Positions 25,529-34,523 of a stretch of DNA of 64,000 nucleotides are shown here, in pieces. A model generated the notes under the pieces. The model searched no databases and was not told the DNA's origin. It saw only the letters and a list, made by a program, of their open reading frames with translations. Origin of the DNA: AC-56 sp963702195 (GTDB lineage: Bacteria; Actinomycetota; Thermoleophilia; Solirubrobacterales; 70-9); NCBI GenBank assembly GCA_963702195.1, contig OY969725.1, positions 186,001 through 250,000 of the forward strand, written 5' to 3'. The position numbers and the translations under genes are program-made. Position 1 is the first letter of the stretch, and each line of letters begins with the position of its first letter.

Positions 25529-26276
25529 ATGGCTAGCCGGAGGGAAGGGGAACTGGCATCGGTCACGCATCATGCAGTCGCTCACACCCGACAGTGGCTT
25601 GCGATCGGCGCCTCCGCGATCGGGATCATCCTTTGGCTCGCAGGACCCATCAACACAGCTACGGCGGATTGCCCCGAGCCGCTGGATCACGTGCAAGGCA
25701 AGGCGGACAGCGGCAGCAACAACGACAACATCCAGGGGATGCAGTCCCAGATTTACACCAACAACTTCACCGAGAACCAATGCTGGACGGTCCGCTCGGA
25801 TGCGGTGATCAAGGATGACTTCAACTACATCGAGGTCGGATGGATCGTTGGCAGCGATCCCGATCTACACGGGGTCAACCAGACCCCGCGGGTCTTCTAC
25901 ACCGTCGATTACAACAACCAGGGGACGAGTGCCACATTTTCAAAACTTTACCCCGGGCCCCGACACGGACCACAGCTACAAGCTCCGAAACGGGGGCGGC
26001 GACACCGTCTGGCACCTGTTGTACGCCGGGAACGGGCTGGGAGCGTTCAACACTACGTTTGCCCACGGAGCGTTCGATGTCAGCAACTCGGAGCGTCACA
26101 ATCACAACGACTCACTGCATGACCATCACTGGGATCTGCACATCTGCACCGTCGCCGATTGCGACAACAACAACTGGCACAAGGCGGACTCTTACCACGT
26201 ATGGCACGACAATGTCGGCGACTATGACTTCTGTCGCGACTCCCTCATTGAGAGCCACGTTCTCCCGAGCTGTTGA
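25529..26276 (+). pseudogene. Secreted protein gene with a +1 frameshift
   Basis: ATG at 25529 has AGAAAGGA seven bases upstream. The first frame encodes a signal or anchor (about 22-46) and a secreted domain up to GTSATF. Then an extra T in the run 25937-25940 shifts the frame. Removing one T joins it to a second frame (QNFTPGPDTDHSYKL) that continues to a natural stop at 26276, giving about 249 residues rich in Asn, His and Asp with several Cys. The family is not recognised. It is either a recent pseudogene, a slippage-regulated gene or a base-call error. Confidence 0.65.
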
Positions 26277-26396
26277 TGGTCGAAAACAGGGGCCAGCCAA
26301 CCGTGGTCACGACGAGCGCTGGAATTGGCCGGAGGTGGTCGACTAGCAAACGCTGTAACGGAGCAAGGGACTCGTGCGTTGATAGAGGTGAGGCCC

Positions 26397-26978
26397 GTGC
26401 GAAAGCTGGATGAGACAAGGAGTCTTGCCAGGGCTAGTGATGCTGAGCTCTTGGCTTGGAGCAAATCGTGTCCCGAGGCCTTTGGAGAGTTCTTCGACCG
26501 GCATCACAAAGACGTAATCGCGTTCTTCTATCGACGCACTGGCTGTCCAGAAATCGCGGCCGATTTGACTTCAGAGACCTTCGCAGCAGCCTTCCTGGGG
26601 CGCAAGGGTTACGAGAACACGGGTAAGCCGGCAACGGCTTGGCTGTTTGTCATCGCCCGCCGGAAATTGATCGATTCTCTGCGCCACGGCCGCGCGGAAC
26701 GCAAGGCGCGGAGCCGCCTCGCCGTGCGCCCGATATCGATCGATGACCAGACGATCGAGGAGCTGGAAGAACAGGTCGACCTTCGTTCAGTGCGAACCGA
26801 GATCCGACAGGCGATGACAGCGGTGCCTTTGAACCAGGCGCAAGCGGTGTACATGAGAGTAGGACTCGAGCTGCCGTATTCGGTTATCGCTCAACGATTG
26901 CAATGCTCGGAAGGGACGGCGCGAGTCCGCGTGATGCGCGGTTTGGCTCGTCTGTCGCAAGCGATGGGGGTGACGTAG
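26397..26978 (+). CDS. ECF-type RNA polymerase sigma factor
   Basis: A 193-residue sigma-70 family protein with only regions 2 and 4. FGEFFDRHHKDVIAFFYRR and ADLTSETFAAAF belong to region 2, and PLNQAQAVYMRVGLELPYSVIAQRL to region 4 with its HTH. GTG at 26397 follows GAGGTGAGG; earlier in-frame starts reach 26325. It precedes a membrane-protein gene by two bases, the usual sigma/anti-sigma layout. It may drive element 1 cargo such as the secreted protein upstream. Confidence 0.85.
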   Translation: MRKLDETRSLARASDAELLAWSKSCPEAFGEFFDRHHKDVIAFFYRRTGCPEIAADLTSETFAAAFLGRKGYENTGKPATAWLFVIARRKLIDSLRHGRAERKARSRLAVRPISIDDQTIEELEEQVDLRSVRTEIRQAMTAVPLNQAQAVYMRVGLELPYSVIAQRLQCSEGTARVRVMRGLARLSQAMGVT

Positions 26979-26980
26979 AC

Positions 26981-27718
26981 ATGAGTGACCAGACGTACCG
27001 AGAGGAACTTCGAGACGAGCTCGTACGGGCGATCGGGAGCTACCGGGGTCGGGTTAGGTGGTACCTGCCTGCTGCGGCGGGAGCAACGGCGGCGCTTGTC
27101 GCGCTCGTCGTGTTGCTCGAATCGGGTGGTGGGACGCCCTCGATGACCCAGCCCGGCGCGACTTCACAGCAGGCGGTGATTGGTGACCTTGGGGATTTTC
27201 ACGCGGCCTCGGAGCCCAGCTCCCTGGCAACGATGCAAGACCGCGCCGGATTCAATGTTGCTATTCCAGATACAGCCGACGCCAACGCAAAGAACGTCAC
27301 AGCCAGCTACGTCGCGCCGGGTTCCTCGGTCGAGATGGATTTCCCCCCTCCTGATGACCAGGCTAAGCAACTTCGACCCCCCTACATCAGCGTCTGGGAG
27401 TCCCCGTGGAGTGGTGGAAACCCAGACACTGCGATTCAGGATGACCTGAAGACGGCGGCGGAGATGGGATTGACGCACGAGAGCGGATGCAACGTTGGAA
27501 GCCTTCCCGCGGTTTGCGTAACGGCGACAACGCCGCAACAGGTTGATTCCACCTCACAGACCTACACCTACCCGAATGCAGCGTACGTCCGATTCATCGA
27601 TGGCGACAAGGAGGTTCACATCGCGGGGGGATCCAGCGTTGAGGATCTACTCAAGATCGCGAACTCGTTGATGTCTGCCGGGCCCGATGCGACGCAGTCG
27701 AGCAAGGCATCAAAGTAG
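26981..27718 (+). CDS. Membrane protein coupled to the sigma factor (anti-sigma candidate)
   Basis: A 245-residue protein with a short cytosolic N terminus (1-28), one membrane helix (about 29-48) and a long extracytoplasmic domain. It starts two bases after the sigma gene stop. Position and topology suggest an anti-sigma factor, but I see no HxxxCxxC zinc motif. The outside domain shows no family I know. The final codons overlap the end of the decayed IS3 transposase frame on the other strand, so the C terminus may have been altered by that insertion. Confidence 0.6.
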   Translation: MSDQTYREELRDELVRAIGSYRGRVRWYLPAAAGATAALVALVVLLESGGGTPSMTQPGATSQQAVIGDLGDFHAASEPSSLATMQDRAGFNVAIPDTADANAKNVTASYVAPGSSVEMDFPPPDDQAKQLRPPYISVWESPWSGGNPDTAIQDDLKTAAEMGLTHESGCNVGSLPAVCVTATTPQQVDSTSQTYTYPNAAYVRFIDGDKEVHIAGGSSVEDLLKIANSLMSAGPDATQSSKASK

Positions 27719-28521
27719 CGAGGCGGCTAGCGGACCCGTATTCACCCTCGTGGAACCGCCCCGTTCGGTGGCCAGTTTCCAGCTTGGATTCAAGCCGCCC
27801 TTTAGCTGGTTGAGGGAGATGATCTCGAACTCCTCGGGCGCGTAGTTGCCGAGCGTCGTGTGCAGCCTGCGGCGGTTGTAGAAGACCTCGATCCATTCGA
27901 AGATCGCCGCCCGCAGATCGGCCTTGGTCGGCCACGAGTAGCGGTCGACCAGCTCGCGCTTCAGGGTCGAGAGAACGACTCCACGACGGCGTTGTCGTGG
28001 GGCGAGCCCTTGGCTCCCATCGAGACGTCGATTCCGGCTTCGCGTAGGTGCTCACCCATGCGAGGGAGACGTACTGGCTTCCGTGATCTGAGTGGTGGAC
28101 GAGGACGGCGGCCAGGTAAAGCCAGCCCTCCCAGGTCCGGCAGTAGGTGATGTCGGCGACCCAGAGCCGGTTCGGCTCCGCCCGGTTCCACTCGCGGCGG
28201 ACCAGGTCGGGGGCCGTGGCGATGCACGGGACCCGGATCGTGGTCTGGCCCCGCTGGCGCCTGACGAGGCCGGTGATGCCCTCTCGGGACATCAGCCGGC
28301 GACTCGCTTGCGGCCGAGCTGGATGCCGCGGCGGGCCAGCATCGCGTGGACGCACGGGGCGCCATAGGTCTCCCTGGAGTCGGCGTGGATCTCGCGAATC
28401 GCCTCAGGATCCGCTCGTCCTCGGTGGCGCGCCTGGAGGGCTCGCGCCCAAGCCAGCGATAGAAGCCGGAGCGCGAAACCTCGAGCACCCGGCAGAGAAG
28501 CGAGACGCGAGCTCTAACCAC
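27710..28521 (-). pseudogene. Decayed IS3-family transposase (orfB)
   Basis: Fragments of an IS3 orfB integrase are spread over several frames. In order: HTH (LCRVLEVSRSGFYRWL), RRQRGQTTIRVP, WVADITYCRTWEGWLYLAAVL (first catalytic Asp), HHSDHGSQY (second Asp), SPHDNAVVESF (catalytic Glu) and a typical C terminus GGSTRVNTGPLAA near 27725-27760. A piece of about 40 residues is missing between the first Asp block and the HSDHGSQY block, and there are at least three frameshifts. orfA is absent and replaced by the tandem repeat to the right. It cannot make active transposase. Confidence 0.85.
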
Positions 28522-28734
28522 CTCCAGCTCTAACCACCTCCAGCTCTAACCACCTCCAGCTCTAACCACCTCCAGCTCTAACCACCTCCAGCTCTAACCA
28601 CCTCCAGCTCTAACCACCTCCAGCTCTAACCACCTCCAGCTCTAACCACCTCCAGCTCTAACCACCTCCAGCTCTAACCACCTCCAGCTCTAACCACCTC
28701 CAGCTCTAACCACCTCCAGCTCTAACCACCTCCA
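28511..28734. repeat. 16-bp minisatellite, 14 perfect copies
   Basis: GCTCTAACCACCTCCA is repeated 14 times without interruption, then a partial GCTCT. On the minus strand each unit reads TGGAGGTGGTTAGAGC, which includes a Shine-Dalgarno-like GGAGGTGG and a TAG. The first unit overlaps the 5' end of IS3 orfB (codons for LEVVRA), so the array probably grew from the orfA/orfB junction. Absence of sequence drift implies recent expansion. Confidence 0.9.
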
Positions 28735-28765
28735 GCTCTCACGCAGTTGCACCCGATCCGGGTGC
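28735..28765. repeat. REP-like motif with hairpin, copy 1
   Basis: GCTCTCACGCAGTTGCAC (28735-28752) is identical to 41213-41230. It runs into the hairpin GCACCCG-ATC-CGGGTGC (28749-28765). The flanking CTCACGCAGTTGCA is conserved while the hairpin differs between copies. Confidence 0.55.
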
Positions 28766-28845
28766 TCACGAAAAGTTGGACGCTGGGCCGCCTTCTGCGA
28801 CTAGGCAGTAGAGACCCACAACGTCGCGTGAATCGGGCCGAAATC

Positions 28846-28882
28846 TTGGACGTTTTCGGCCCGGCTCCCACTTACCAGGTAG
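28846..28882 (+). promoter_or_regulatory. Upstream region shared by elements 1 and 2 (copy 1)
   Basis: A 37-base block beginning TTGGACGTTT and ending AGGTAG precedes the relaxase gene. The same block, with one substitution and one indel, occurs inverted at 36646-36681 before the zinc-finger gene of element 2. TTGGAC could be a -35 and the AGGTAGAGGG end supplies the ribosome site. A relaxase target (oriT) is another possibility given the place. Confidence 0.5.
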
Positions 28883-28888
28883 AGGGCT

Positions 28889-31800
28889 TTGCTTTCGATC
28901 GGAAAGATCCGCTCAGGCCAAGAGGCCTACTACTCCCGCCAGGTGGCGGCCGGCCGCGACGACTACTACTCGGGCAAGGGCGAGGCGCCCGGCGAGTGGG
29001 CGGGTCGCTGCGCGGCTTCCCTCGGCCTGGAGGGCGAGGTCGACTCAGACGACTTCCGGGCGCTGATGGGCGCCACGGACCCCAGGGACGGACAGCCGCT
29101 CGCCGAGGGCCGCGGCTCGGTCGCCGCCTTCGACCTCACCTTCTCGGCGCCGAAGTCGGTCAGCGTCCTCTATGCCGTTGCCGACGACCGCACGTCGCGG
29201 GCGCTCCGCGACGCCCACGACGAGGCGGTGAGGGAGGCCCTCGGCTACCTGGAGCGCGAGGCCTGCCGGGTCCGCCGCGGCAAAGGCGGTTATGTGCGCC
29301 TACGAGGCCACGGCTTTGCCTCCGCCGCCTACCGCCACCGGATGAGCAGAGCCCAGGACCCACAGCTCCACACCCACGTCGTCACCGCCAACCTCGCCAA
29401 GGGCCACGACGGCCGCTACTCGCGGCTCGACGGAAGAGCGCTCTACGCCCACGCCAAGGCGGCCGGCTACCTCTACGAGGCTCACCTGCGATACGCGGTT
29501 CGCGAGCGGCTGCCGTGGGGCAGGTGGACCGAGCCGTACAAAGGCATCGCCGAGATCGAGGGCGTCCCCTCCGACGTTCTGCGCGAGTTCAGCCAGCGCC
29601 GCCAACAGATCGACGCCTGGCTCGCCGCCCACGATGCGGACCCCACCGATCGCAGCGCCGCTGAGCGGGCAACGCTGAAGACGAGGGGACCGAAGCGGGC
29701 CGGGATCGGGACCGCACATTGGCGCGAGGCCGCCCGCGCCCGGGCCGCAGAGCAGGGTCTCGGTCTGGAGGAGATCGAGGCGCTGGAGCACCAGGAGCCC
29801 GGAGCGGTTCGTCGCCTCGATCATCGAGCGCTTGCAGACGAGCTCGCCGGGCCGACCGGCCTCACCGAGCGCCAAAGCACCTTCCGCGAGCGCGAGGTCG
29901 TGATCGCGATCGCGGGCGCTGAGCGCGACGGCTCGCCGGGTGCCGAGGTAGAGGCGCGCGCGCGAGACTTCCTCGGCCGCTGGGACGTCACCTTCGTGCC
30001 CGACCCGGTCGAGCCCCGCTACACGACCACCGAGCTGCTCCGATGCGAGGAGGAGGTCCTCGCCGGCGCCGAGCGGCGCCGCGGAGAGGGCAGCGGGAGG
30101 CTTCGACCGCGGCGGCTCGAGCTGGCGCTGGAGGCCTCCCCGGTGCCGCTGTCCGAGGAGCAGCGCGCCGCGGTCCGCGAGGTAGCGACGTCGCGGGACG
30201 GCGTGGTCTCGATCGAGGCGCTCGCCGGCACCGGCAAGACGACTGTGGCTGGGGCCCTCGCCCGCGCCTACGAGCGCTCGGGCTACCGGGTGATCGGCGC
30301 GGCGCCCACCGCGCGGGCGGCGCGCGAGCTTCGGGAGCGGGCGGGAATCGACGAGTCCGCGACGCTGGCGCGGCTCCGCAACGACATCGAGCGCCGGCCT
30401 TTCGGCTTCGGCGGACGCCGCACCGTGCTGATCGTCGACGAGGCGGGCATGGCGGAGACGCGCGGGGCGGCGGCGGTGCTCAGCGCCTGCGAGGCGGCGC
30501 GCGTCAAGGTGGTCGTGATCGGCGACCCTGGGCAGCTGGCGAGCGTTCAGGCCGGCGGTTGGTTTGCGTCACTGGTTCGGCGCCAGGGAGCGGCGCGACT
30601 GACCGAGGTGGTGCGCCAGCGCGATCCGGCCGAGCGCCGATCGCTGGCGCTCGTCCACGATGGCTCACCGAAGCGCTACTTGGAGCTGAAGCAGCAACGC
30701 GGAGAGCTTCGAATCCACTCCGATGCAAGCGAGGCCGAGGCCGAGCTGGTGGAGCGCTGGTGGCAGAAGGCCGAGGGGACGGATGGCAGTGAGGCGGTGA
30801 TGATCGCGCGCAGAAACGAGCTGCGGGAACGGCTGAACCAGCTGGCACGGGAACGCATGCAGGCAGAGGGGAGGCTGGGCGAGTCGGTCGAGGTCGGAGG
30901 ACGGGAGTTCTGCGTTGGCGACCGGGTGATCGCAAGAAGGAACGACCGCGGGCACGATCTCGACAACGGGATGCGGGGGACGGTCCGAGGGGTTGACCGC
31001 GAAAGCGGCGAGTTGGTGGTGGACACCGACGCGGCGGGCGCGAGGAGCCTGCCGCAGTGGTACGTCCACGAGCACCTCGAGCACGCCTACGCGATCACCG
31101 GCCACGGGATGCAGGGGGCGACGGTCGAGTGGGCGGGGGTGATCGGAAGCCCCGAGGACTTCAGCCGCAACTGGTCCTACACCGCGCTCACGCGGGCCCG
31201 GGAGCCGACCGAGGTTCGGGTCGTAGCTCAGGGATGGGACCGCGAGCGCGAGCGGGCGGAGATCGCGCCGGCGGAGCGCTTCCAGCGCCCGGAGGCGCTC
31301 GAGCGCCTGGAGCGCGCGATGCAGAGGCCTGACGAGCAGGTGCTGGCCCGCGACTACTTCGACCCGCCGCCGCTTCCCGCGCGAGGCGAACACGAGCCCC
31401 CGCTCGTCCTCCAGGAGGCGGGCGCCGAGGCACAGAGCCCGCTCGCCGCCCGCTCGGATGCCGAGCTTCGCGCCGAGCTCGCGCCGCTTCAGGCCGAGGC
31501 AATGGAGCGGGCGGGCATTGCCAACGAGCTCAAGGCGGCCCACCGCGAGGCACACGAGGCGAGCCAGTTCGCGGCCGGAGCGCAGCGCAGGATCGAGCGC
31601 CTTGAGGCCGAGAGGAGCTGGTGGCGTCGTTCCCAGGAGCCCACGCGGCTTCGCTACGAGCGCGAGTGTCTCGCCGGCTGGGAGCGGAAGGAGGCCGCGG
31701 CCTCCGAGCGGCTGCGCTCGCTGGAGCGAGAGCTCGAGCGAAGCGGCGCCGATGGACCAGCAGCCGAGGCGCAGAGAGGACAAGCGGATGCGATCCGCTC

Positions 31801-32131
31801 CGAGCTCGACCGCCGCCGCGGGGCGCAGATCGAGGCCGCCCTGGTCGCGCCGAGCGACCACATCGTCAAGGAGCTCGGGCAACGGCCCACCGACGCCGCC
31901 GAGCGATGGGTCTGGGAGCAGGGCGTGCGGGCGATCGAGAGATATCGGTTCGACCACGGGGTTCGCGATCGCGAGGCGCTTGGCGCCGAGCCCCAGGAGA
32001 AGCAAGCGAGCAGAGCGTTTCATCGAGCGCAGCGGGAGATCGAACAGGTTCACCGCGAGCTGGCGCGTGGGCTCGAGATCGATCGCGGCTTGGAGCTCAC
32101 GATCGAGCGTGGGATCGAGCTCTCACCGTGA
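28889..32131 (+). CDS. MobF-family relaxase-helicase (TrwC/TraI-like)
   Basis: A 1080-residue conjugative relaxase. The N-terminal TrwC domain (1-320) has candidate catalytic Tyr14/Tyr15, FDLTFSAPKSVSVLYA at 81-96, and the metal-binding QLHTHVV at 159-165 with His161 and His163. The superfamily 1 helicase part has Walker A ALAGTGKTT (about 444-452), VLIVDEAGMAE (about 513) and GDPGQLASV. A helical C-terminal region ends the protein. TTG at 28889 gives the standard start (LSIGKIRSGQEAYY). It would nick oriT and unwind element 1 for transfer with help from another conjugation system. Confidence 0.93.
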   Translation: MLSIGKIRSGQEAYYSRQVAAGRDDYYSGKGEAPGEWAGRCAASLGLEGEVDSDDFRALMGATDPRDGQPLAEGRGSVAAFDLTFSAPKSVSVLYAVADDRTSRALRDAHDEAVREALGYLEREACRVRRGKGGYVRLRGHGFASAAYRHRMSRAQDPQLHTHVVTANLAKGHDGRYSRLDGRALYAHAKAAGYLYEAHLRYAVRERLPWGRWTEPYKGIAEIEGVPSDVLREFSQRRQQIDAWLAAHDADPTDRSAAERATLKTRGPKRAGIGTAHWREAARARAAEQGLGLEEIEALEHQEPGAVRRLDHRALADELAGPTGLTERQSTFREREVVIAIAGAERDGSPGAEVEARARDFLGRWDVTFVPDPVEPRYTTTELLRCEEEVLAGAERRRGEGSGRLRPRRLELALEASPVPLSEEQRAAVREVATSRDGVVSIEALAGTGKTTVAGALARAYERSGYRVIGAAPTARAARELRERAGIDESATLARLRNDIERRPFGFGGRRTVLIVDEAGMAETRGAAAVLSACEAARVKVVVIGDPGQLASVQAGGWFASLVRRQGAARLTEVVRQRDPAERRSLALVHDGSPKRYLELKQQRGELRIHSDASEAEAELVERWWQKAEGTDGSEAVMIARRNELRERLNQLARERMQAEGRLGESVEVGGREFCVGDRVIARRNDRGHDLDNGMRGTVRGVDRESGELVVDTDAAGARSLPQWYVHEHLEHAYAITGHGMQGATVEWAGVIGSPEDFSRNWSYTALTRAREPTEVRVVAQGWDRERERAEIAPAERFQRPEALERLERAMQRPDEQVLARDYFDPPPLPARGEHEPPLVLQEAGAEAQSPLAARSDAELRAELAPLQAEAMERAGIANELKAAHREAHEASQFAAGAQRRIERLEAERSWWRRSQEPTRLRYERECLAGWERKEAAASERLRSLERELERSGADGPAAEAQRGQADAIRSELDRRRGAQIEAALVAPSDHIVKELGQRPTDAAERWVWEQGVRAIERYRFDHGVRDREALGAEPQEKQASRAFHRAQREIEQVHRELARGLEIDRGLELTIERGIELSP

Positions 32132-32180
32132 GCGGGGTTGGACGATGCAGGGCGTTTCGCGACAAAGAGGGTGGCGGTCG

Positions 32181-32459
32181 ATGGCGTATCAACTGAGACT
32201 CGGCGAGGGCGGCAACGCTGACCGTGACGGCAAGCCCGCCGGCGGTCAACCCCGTACCGCCGGCGAGGACGGCCTCACCCGCGGTGACATCCTCGACGCG
32301 GTCGAGGTTGCCGAGCTTCTGCAGCTGCGGCGCTCGACGGTGGAGGACTATGCGCGGCGTGGCGTGCTGCCCAGCATCAAGCTCGGCCGCTTCCGCCGGT
32401 TCGTTCGATCCGACATCGAGGCGGAGTTGGCGCGGCTCAGGAACGGCGGTGGGGAGTAG
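32181..32459 (+). CDS. Small HTH protein, excisionase-like
   Basis: A 92-residue protein with a MerR/Xis-type winged helix in the C-terminal half: DAVEVAELLQLRRSTVEDYARRGVLPSIKLGRFRRFVRSDIEAEL. This pattern is common to excisionases (RDFs) and small plasmid regulators. The N-terminal 35 residues are Gly-rich and disordered-looking. It starts 50 bases after the relaxase stop; an in-frame ATG at 32145 would add 12 residues. It is the likely directionality factor for integrase 1. Confidence 0.75.
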   Translation: MAYQLRLGEGGNADRDGKPAGGQPRTAGEDGLTRGDILDAVEVAELLQLRRSTVEDYARRGVLPSIKLGRFRRFVRSDIEAELARLRNGGGE

Positions 32460-32462
32460 CTC

Positions 32463-32633
32463 TCAGCCTCGACCGCGGTGCTTGCGAGGCTCCGTCCCGT
32501 AATCCTCGGCTCGCGCGTCCCCGCGTCGCTCGGCGATCAGCTCCTCGGCCAGCATGCGTCCGGGGGCCAAATCGGCGAACAGGCCGCGCATGCGCTTGGC
32601 CGCACATCGACGCTCCGCCTCGGATCCAGTCAT
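32463..32633 (-). CDS. Small hypothetical protein, 56 aa
   Basis: A 56-residue basic protein (MTGSEAERRCAAKRMRGLFADL...) at the end of the integrase-HicA-like transcript. It lies 37 bases downstream of the previous gene and is convergent with the Xis-like gene. No motif is recognised; the ribosome site is weak, so coding status is uncertain. Confidence 0.35.
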   Translation of the reverse strand: MTGSEAERRCAAKRMRGLFADLAPGRMLAEELIAERRGDARAEDYGTEPRKHRGRG

Positions 32634-32670
32634 GTGGCTCTGCTCTTGTGTGATCAGATGGCAGCCGTTG

Positions 32671-32970
32671 CTATGCGGGCTGAAGCTCCACCTCTCGCGC
32701 CTCGCGCGAGAGGTGAGCGTCGACAAGCTCGTGAGGGGCCACCCCGGCGGCGTTCATCGCGGCCCGGACGGCTCCTAGATGCGTTGCGATTATGGCCTCG
32801 AAGTCGCCCTGGGCCTCGAAGCCAACGGTCACCGAGAGGGCACCAGAGCCGTCGATGTCGACCACTGGGCCCAGCTCTTCCGACTGGTCCAGGAGGGCCT
32901 CCATGAGTACATCGGCGTCCGCCTCCTCGTAGGTCGGACCGAAGGTGATGGTCAGCATGTAGTCGCTCAT
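32671..32970 (-). CDS. Hypothetical partner of HicA-like protein, 99 aa
   Basis: A 99-residue acidic protein (MSDYMLTITFGPTYEEADADVLMEALL). An alternating strand and helix pattern and the phrase SGALSVTVGFEAQGDFEAI suggest a compact alpha/beta fold. It starts two bases after the HicA-like gene stop, so the two are coupled. By position it could be the antitoxin of a HicAB-like pair, but I see no HicB sequence signature. Confidence 0.5.
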   Translation of the reverse strand: MSDYMLTITFGPTYEEADADVLMEALLDQSEELGPVVDIDGSGALSVTVGFEAQGDFEAIIATHLGAVRAAMNAAGVAPHELVDAHLSREAREVELQPA

Positions 32971-32972
32971 CG

Positions 32973-33179
32973 TCAACGTCCCTTCCATACGAAACCGTAG
33001 CGCCTCATCCGGGCCACGCTGTGAATTATCGCCCGCGGCGTCGATGGCGTCGAGGCAATGGTGACCTTGCCCTTGCCGTCCGGAGCGAAGAGCATGTAAT
33101 GGCGGCTTCGTCGCTCGACTCGCCAACCCTGCCGCTCTGCCTCACGCAGAAGCTCCTTGAGCTCCTTACGCAGGGACAT
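32973..33179 (-). CDS. HicA-like small protein, 68 aa
   Basis: A 68-residue basic protein. ELKELLREAERQGWRVERRSRHYMLF, then KGKVTIASTPSTPRAI and HSVARMRRYGF, follow the HicA layout: helix, GW, a His on a beta strand and a C-terminal helix. HicA toxins are mRNA interferases that use this His. The gene overlaps the integrase 3' end by 14 bases, so it is expressed with the integrase. It may be an addiction module that keeps element 1 in place. Confidence 0.55.
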   Translation of the reverse strand: MSLRKELKELLREAERQGWRVERRSRHYMLFAPDGKGKVTIASTPSTPRAIIHSVARMRRYGFVWKGR

Positions 33180-34494
33180 CGGCGCTCCGGTCGCCTGGTC
33201 GTGCCGGGGTCGAGTCCGACGCGAAGGCGCTGGTTAAGCGAGACGCGTCGTCCGTTCGAGGCTTCGAGTGCAGGTAGCGCTCGGTGGTGGCGAGCCGCGA
33301 GTGGCCCATCATCGCCCGCACGGTGACGCTGTCCAGGTGGCGGATCGCGAGGCTGCCGAACGTATGGCGGAGGTCGTGGAAGCGGCGCGGTCGGACCCCG
33401 GCACGCTCCTGGGCCCGCGCGAAGCGGCGGCGGACCGTGGTGCGATCGGTCGGGCCGCCGTCGGCGCGGCAGAAGACCAGGTCGCCGCGGCCGGTGAAGT
33501 TGGGGCGGCGGGAGAGGCGCTCGAGCTCGGCCGCGGCCTGATCGGCGAGCGGTACGATGCGGAAGCGGCGTGACTTGGTCGTGCTCGCCTCCTGACCCGC
33601 CGATATCGCGCGGGCGACGGTGATTCGCGCCCCGGCAAAGTCGATGTCGGCCCAGCGCAGGGCGAGCAGCTCACCGAGGCGGAGGCCAGTGAAGGCCGCG
33701 ACGACGAAGAGGGCGGCGTCCTGCTCGTTGACTCGCTCCCATTCGGCGACAGTCTCGGTCGAGAATTCGTGATTGGGCCGCGGGCGGTGCAGGCCCTCCC
33801 TCGCCGCCCTGGCGATCGCGTGGACCTCCTCAGGATCGAAGGTCTCGATCGGCTTCACCCCTCCCTCCGGGCGCTTCTCGGTGCCGCTGACCGGATTCTC
33901 GCGGAGCCCGAACGCGTCATCGCGGCGGGCGTATTCGAAGATCGCGTGGAGAACCTGGCGGTGCTTGTTGACGGTGCGAGCGCTGACGTCCTCACGGTCG
34001 AGCCCAGAGAGGAACCGCGAAACGTCGGCCGTGCCGATTCGGGCGAGCTTGCGCCCGGCGAACGCGCGCATCAGCCGCGCAGAGCGCTTCTGCACGCCTC
34101 TGTGCGGCTTCGAGGGGTCCGCGAGCATCAACCGGTAGTCCTCGAGCGTCGACGGCTTGACGCGCTTCTCGTACTCCAGATAGTCGAGCCAGGCCGTGAC
34201 CGCGTCGTCGAAGGTCGCGGCACGGTTCAGCGGCTCGCGGCGAAGCTGCTCCTCGAGCTCGGCGATCGCCCGCGCCATCTCGACGTGGGCGCGGCGCTCG
34301 TCGAGGAAGCCCTCGCGGACCCGGCCACGACGCTTTCGCCAGCCGCCATCTCCGTCGGGCTCCAGCCACGCCGGCCCCAACCGGCGCTTTCGCTGCCGAT
34401 GGTTGGAGTCGCGCCACTTGGCCTCGTACTGGGGCTCTCGCGCGACGTTCAGGCGGACGATCAGGGAGCCGGTGGGGAGGCTCTCGCGGTACAT
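33166..34494 (-). CDS. int: Tyrosine site-specific integrase of element 1
   Basis: A 442-residue phage-type integrase. A core-binding SAM-like domain (about 95-195) precedes the catalytic domain. Catalytic residues are all present: Arg272 (TGLRLGELLALRW), Lys307, His373 and Arg376 (HDLRH), His398 (MMGHS) and Tyr407 (TTERYLHS). It starts 133 bases from the central att core, beside the ATCGGGTACCA repeats. It would recombine attP with tRNA-Asp. Confidence 0.93.
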   Translation of the reverse strand: MYRESLPTGSLIVRLNVAREPQYEAKWRDSNHRQRKRRLGPAWLEPDGDGGWRKRRGRVREGFLDERRAHVEMARAIAELEEQLRREPLNRAATFDDAVTAWLDYLEYEKRVKPSTLEDYRLMLADPSKPHRGVQKRSARLMRAFAGRKLARIGTADVSRFLSGLDREDVSARTVNKHRQVLHAIFEYARRDDAFGLRENPVSGTEKRPEGGVKPIETFDPEEVHAIARAAREGLHRPRPNHEFSTETVAEWERVNEQDAALFVVAAFTGLRLGELLALRWADIDFAGARITVARAISAGQEASTTKSRRFRIVPLADQAAAELERLSRRPNFTGRGDLVFCRADGGPTDRTTVRRRFARAQERAGVRPRRFHDLRHTFGSLAIRHLDSVTVRAMMGHSRLATTERYLHSKPRTDDASRLTSAFASDSTPARPGDRSADVPA

Positions 34495-34523
34495 CGCCGA
34501 CAGCGTACCGCGCTCTCCGACGG

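Noticed and set aside
28511..28734. Tandem repeats as a CRISPR array
   Set aside because: The 16-bp units are directly adjacent with no spacers and no cas genes are nearby.
28747..29664. Gene upstream of and overlapping the relaxase
   Set aside because: It is the relaxase region read in another frame, Arg/Pro-rich, without its own ribosome site.
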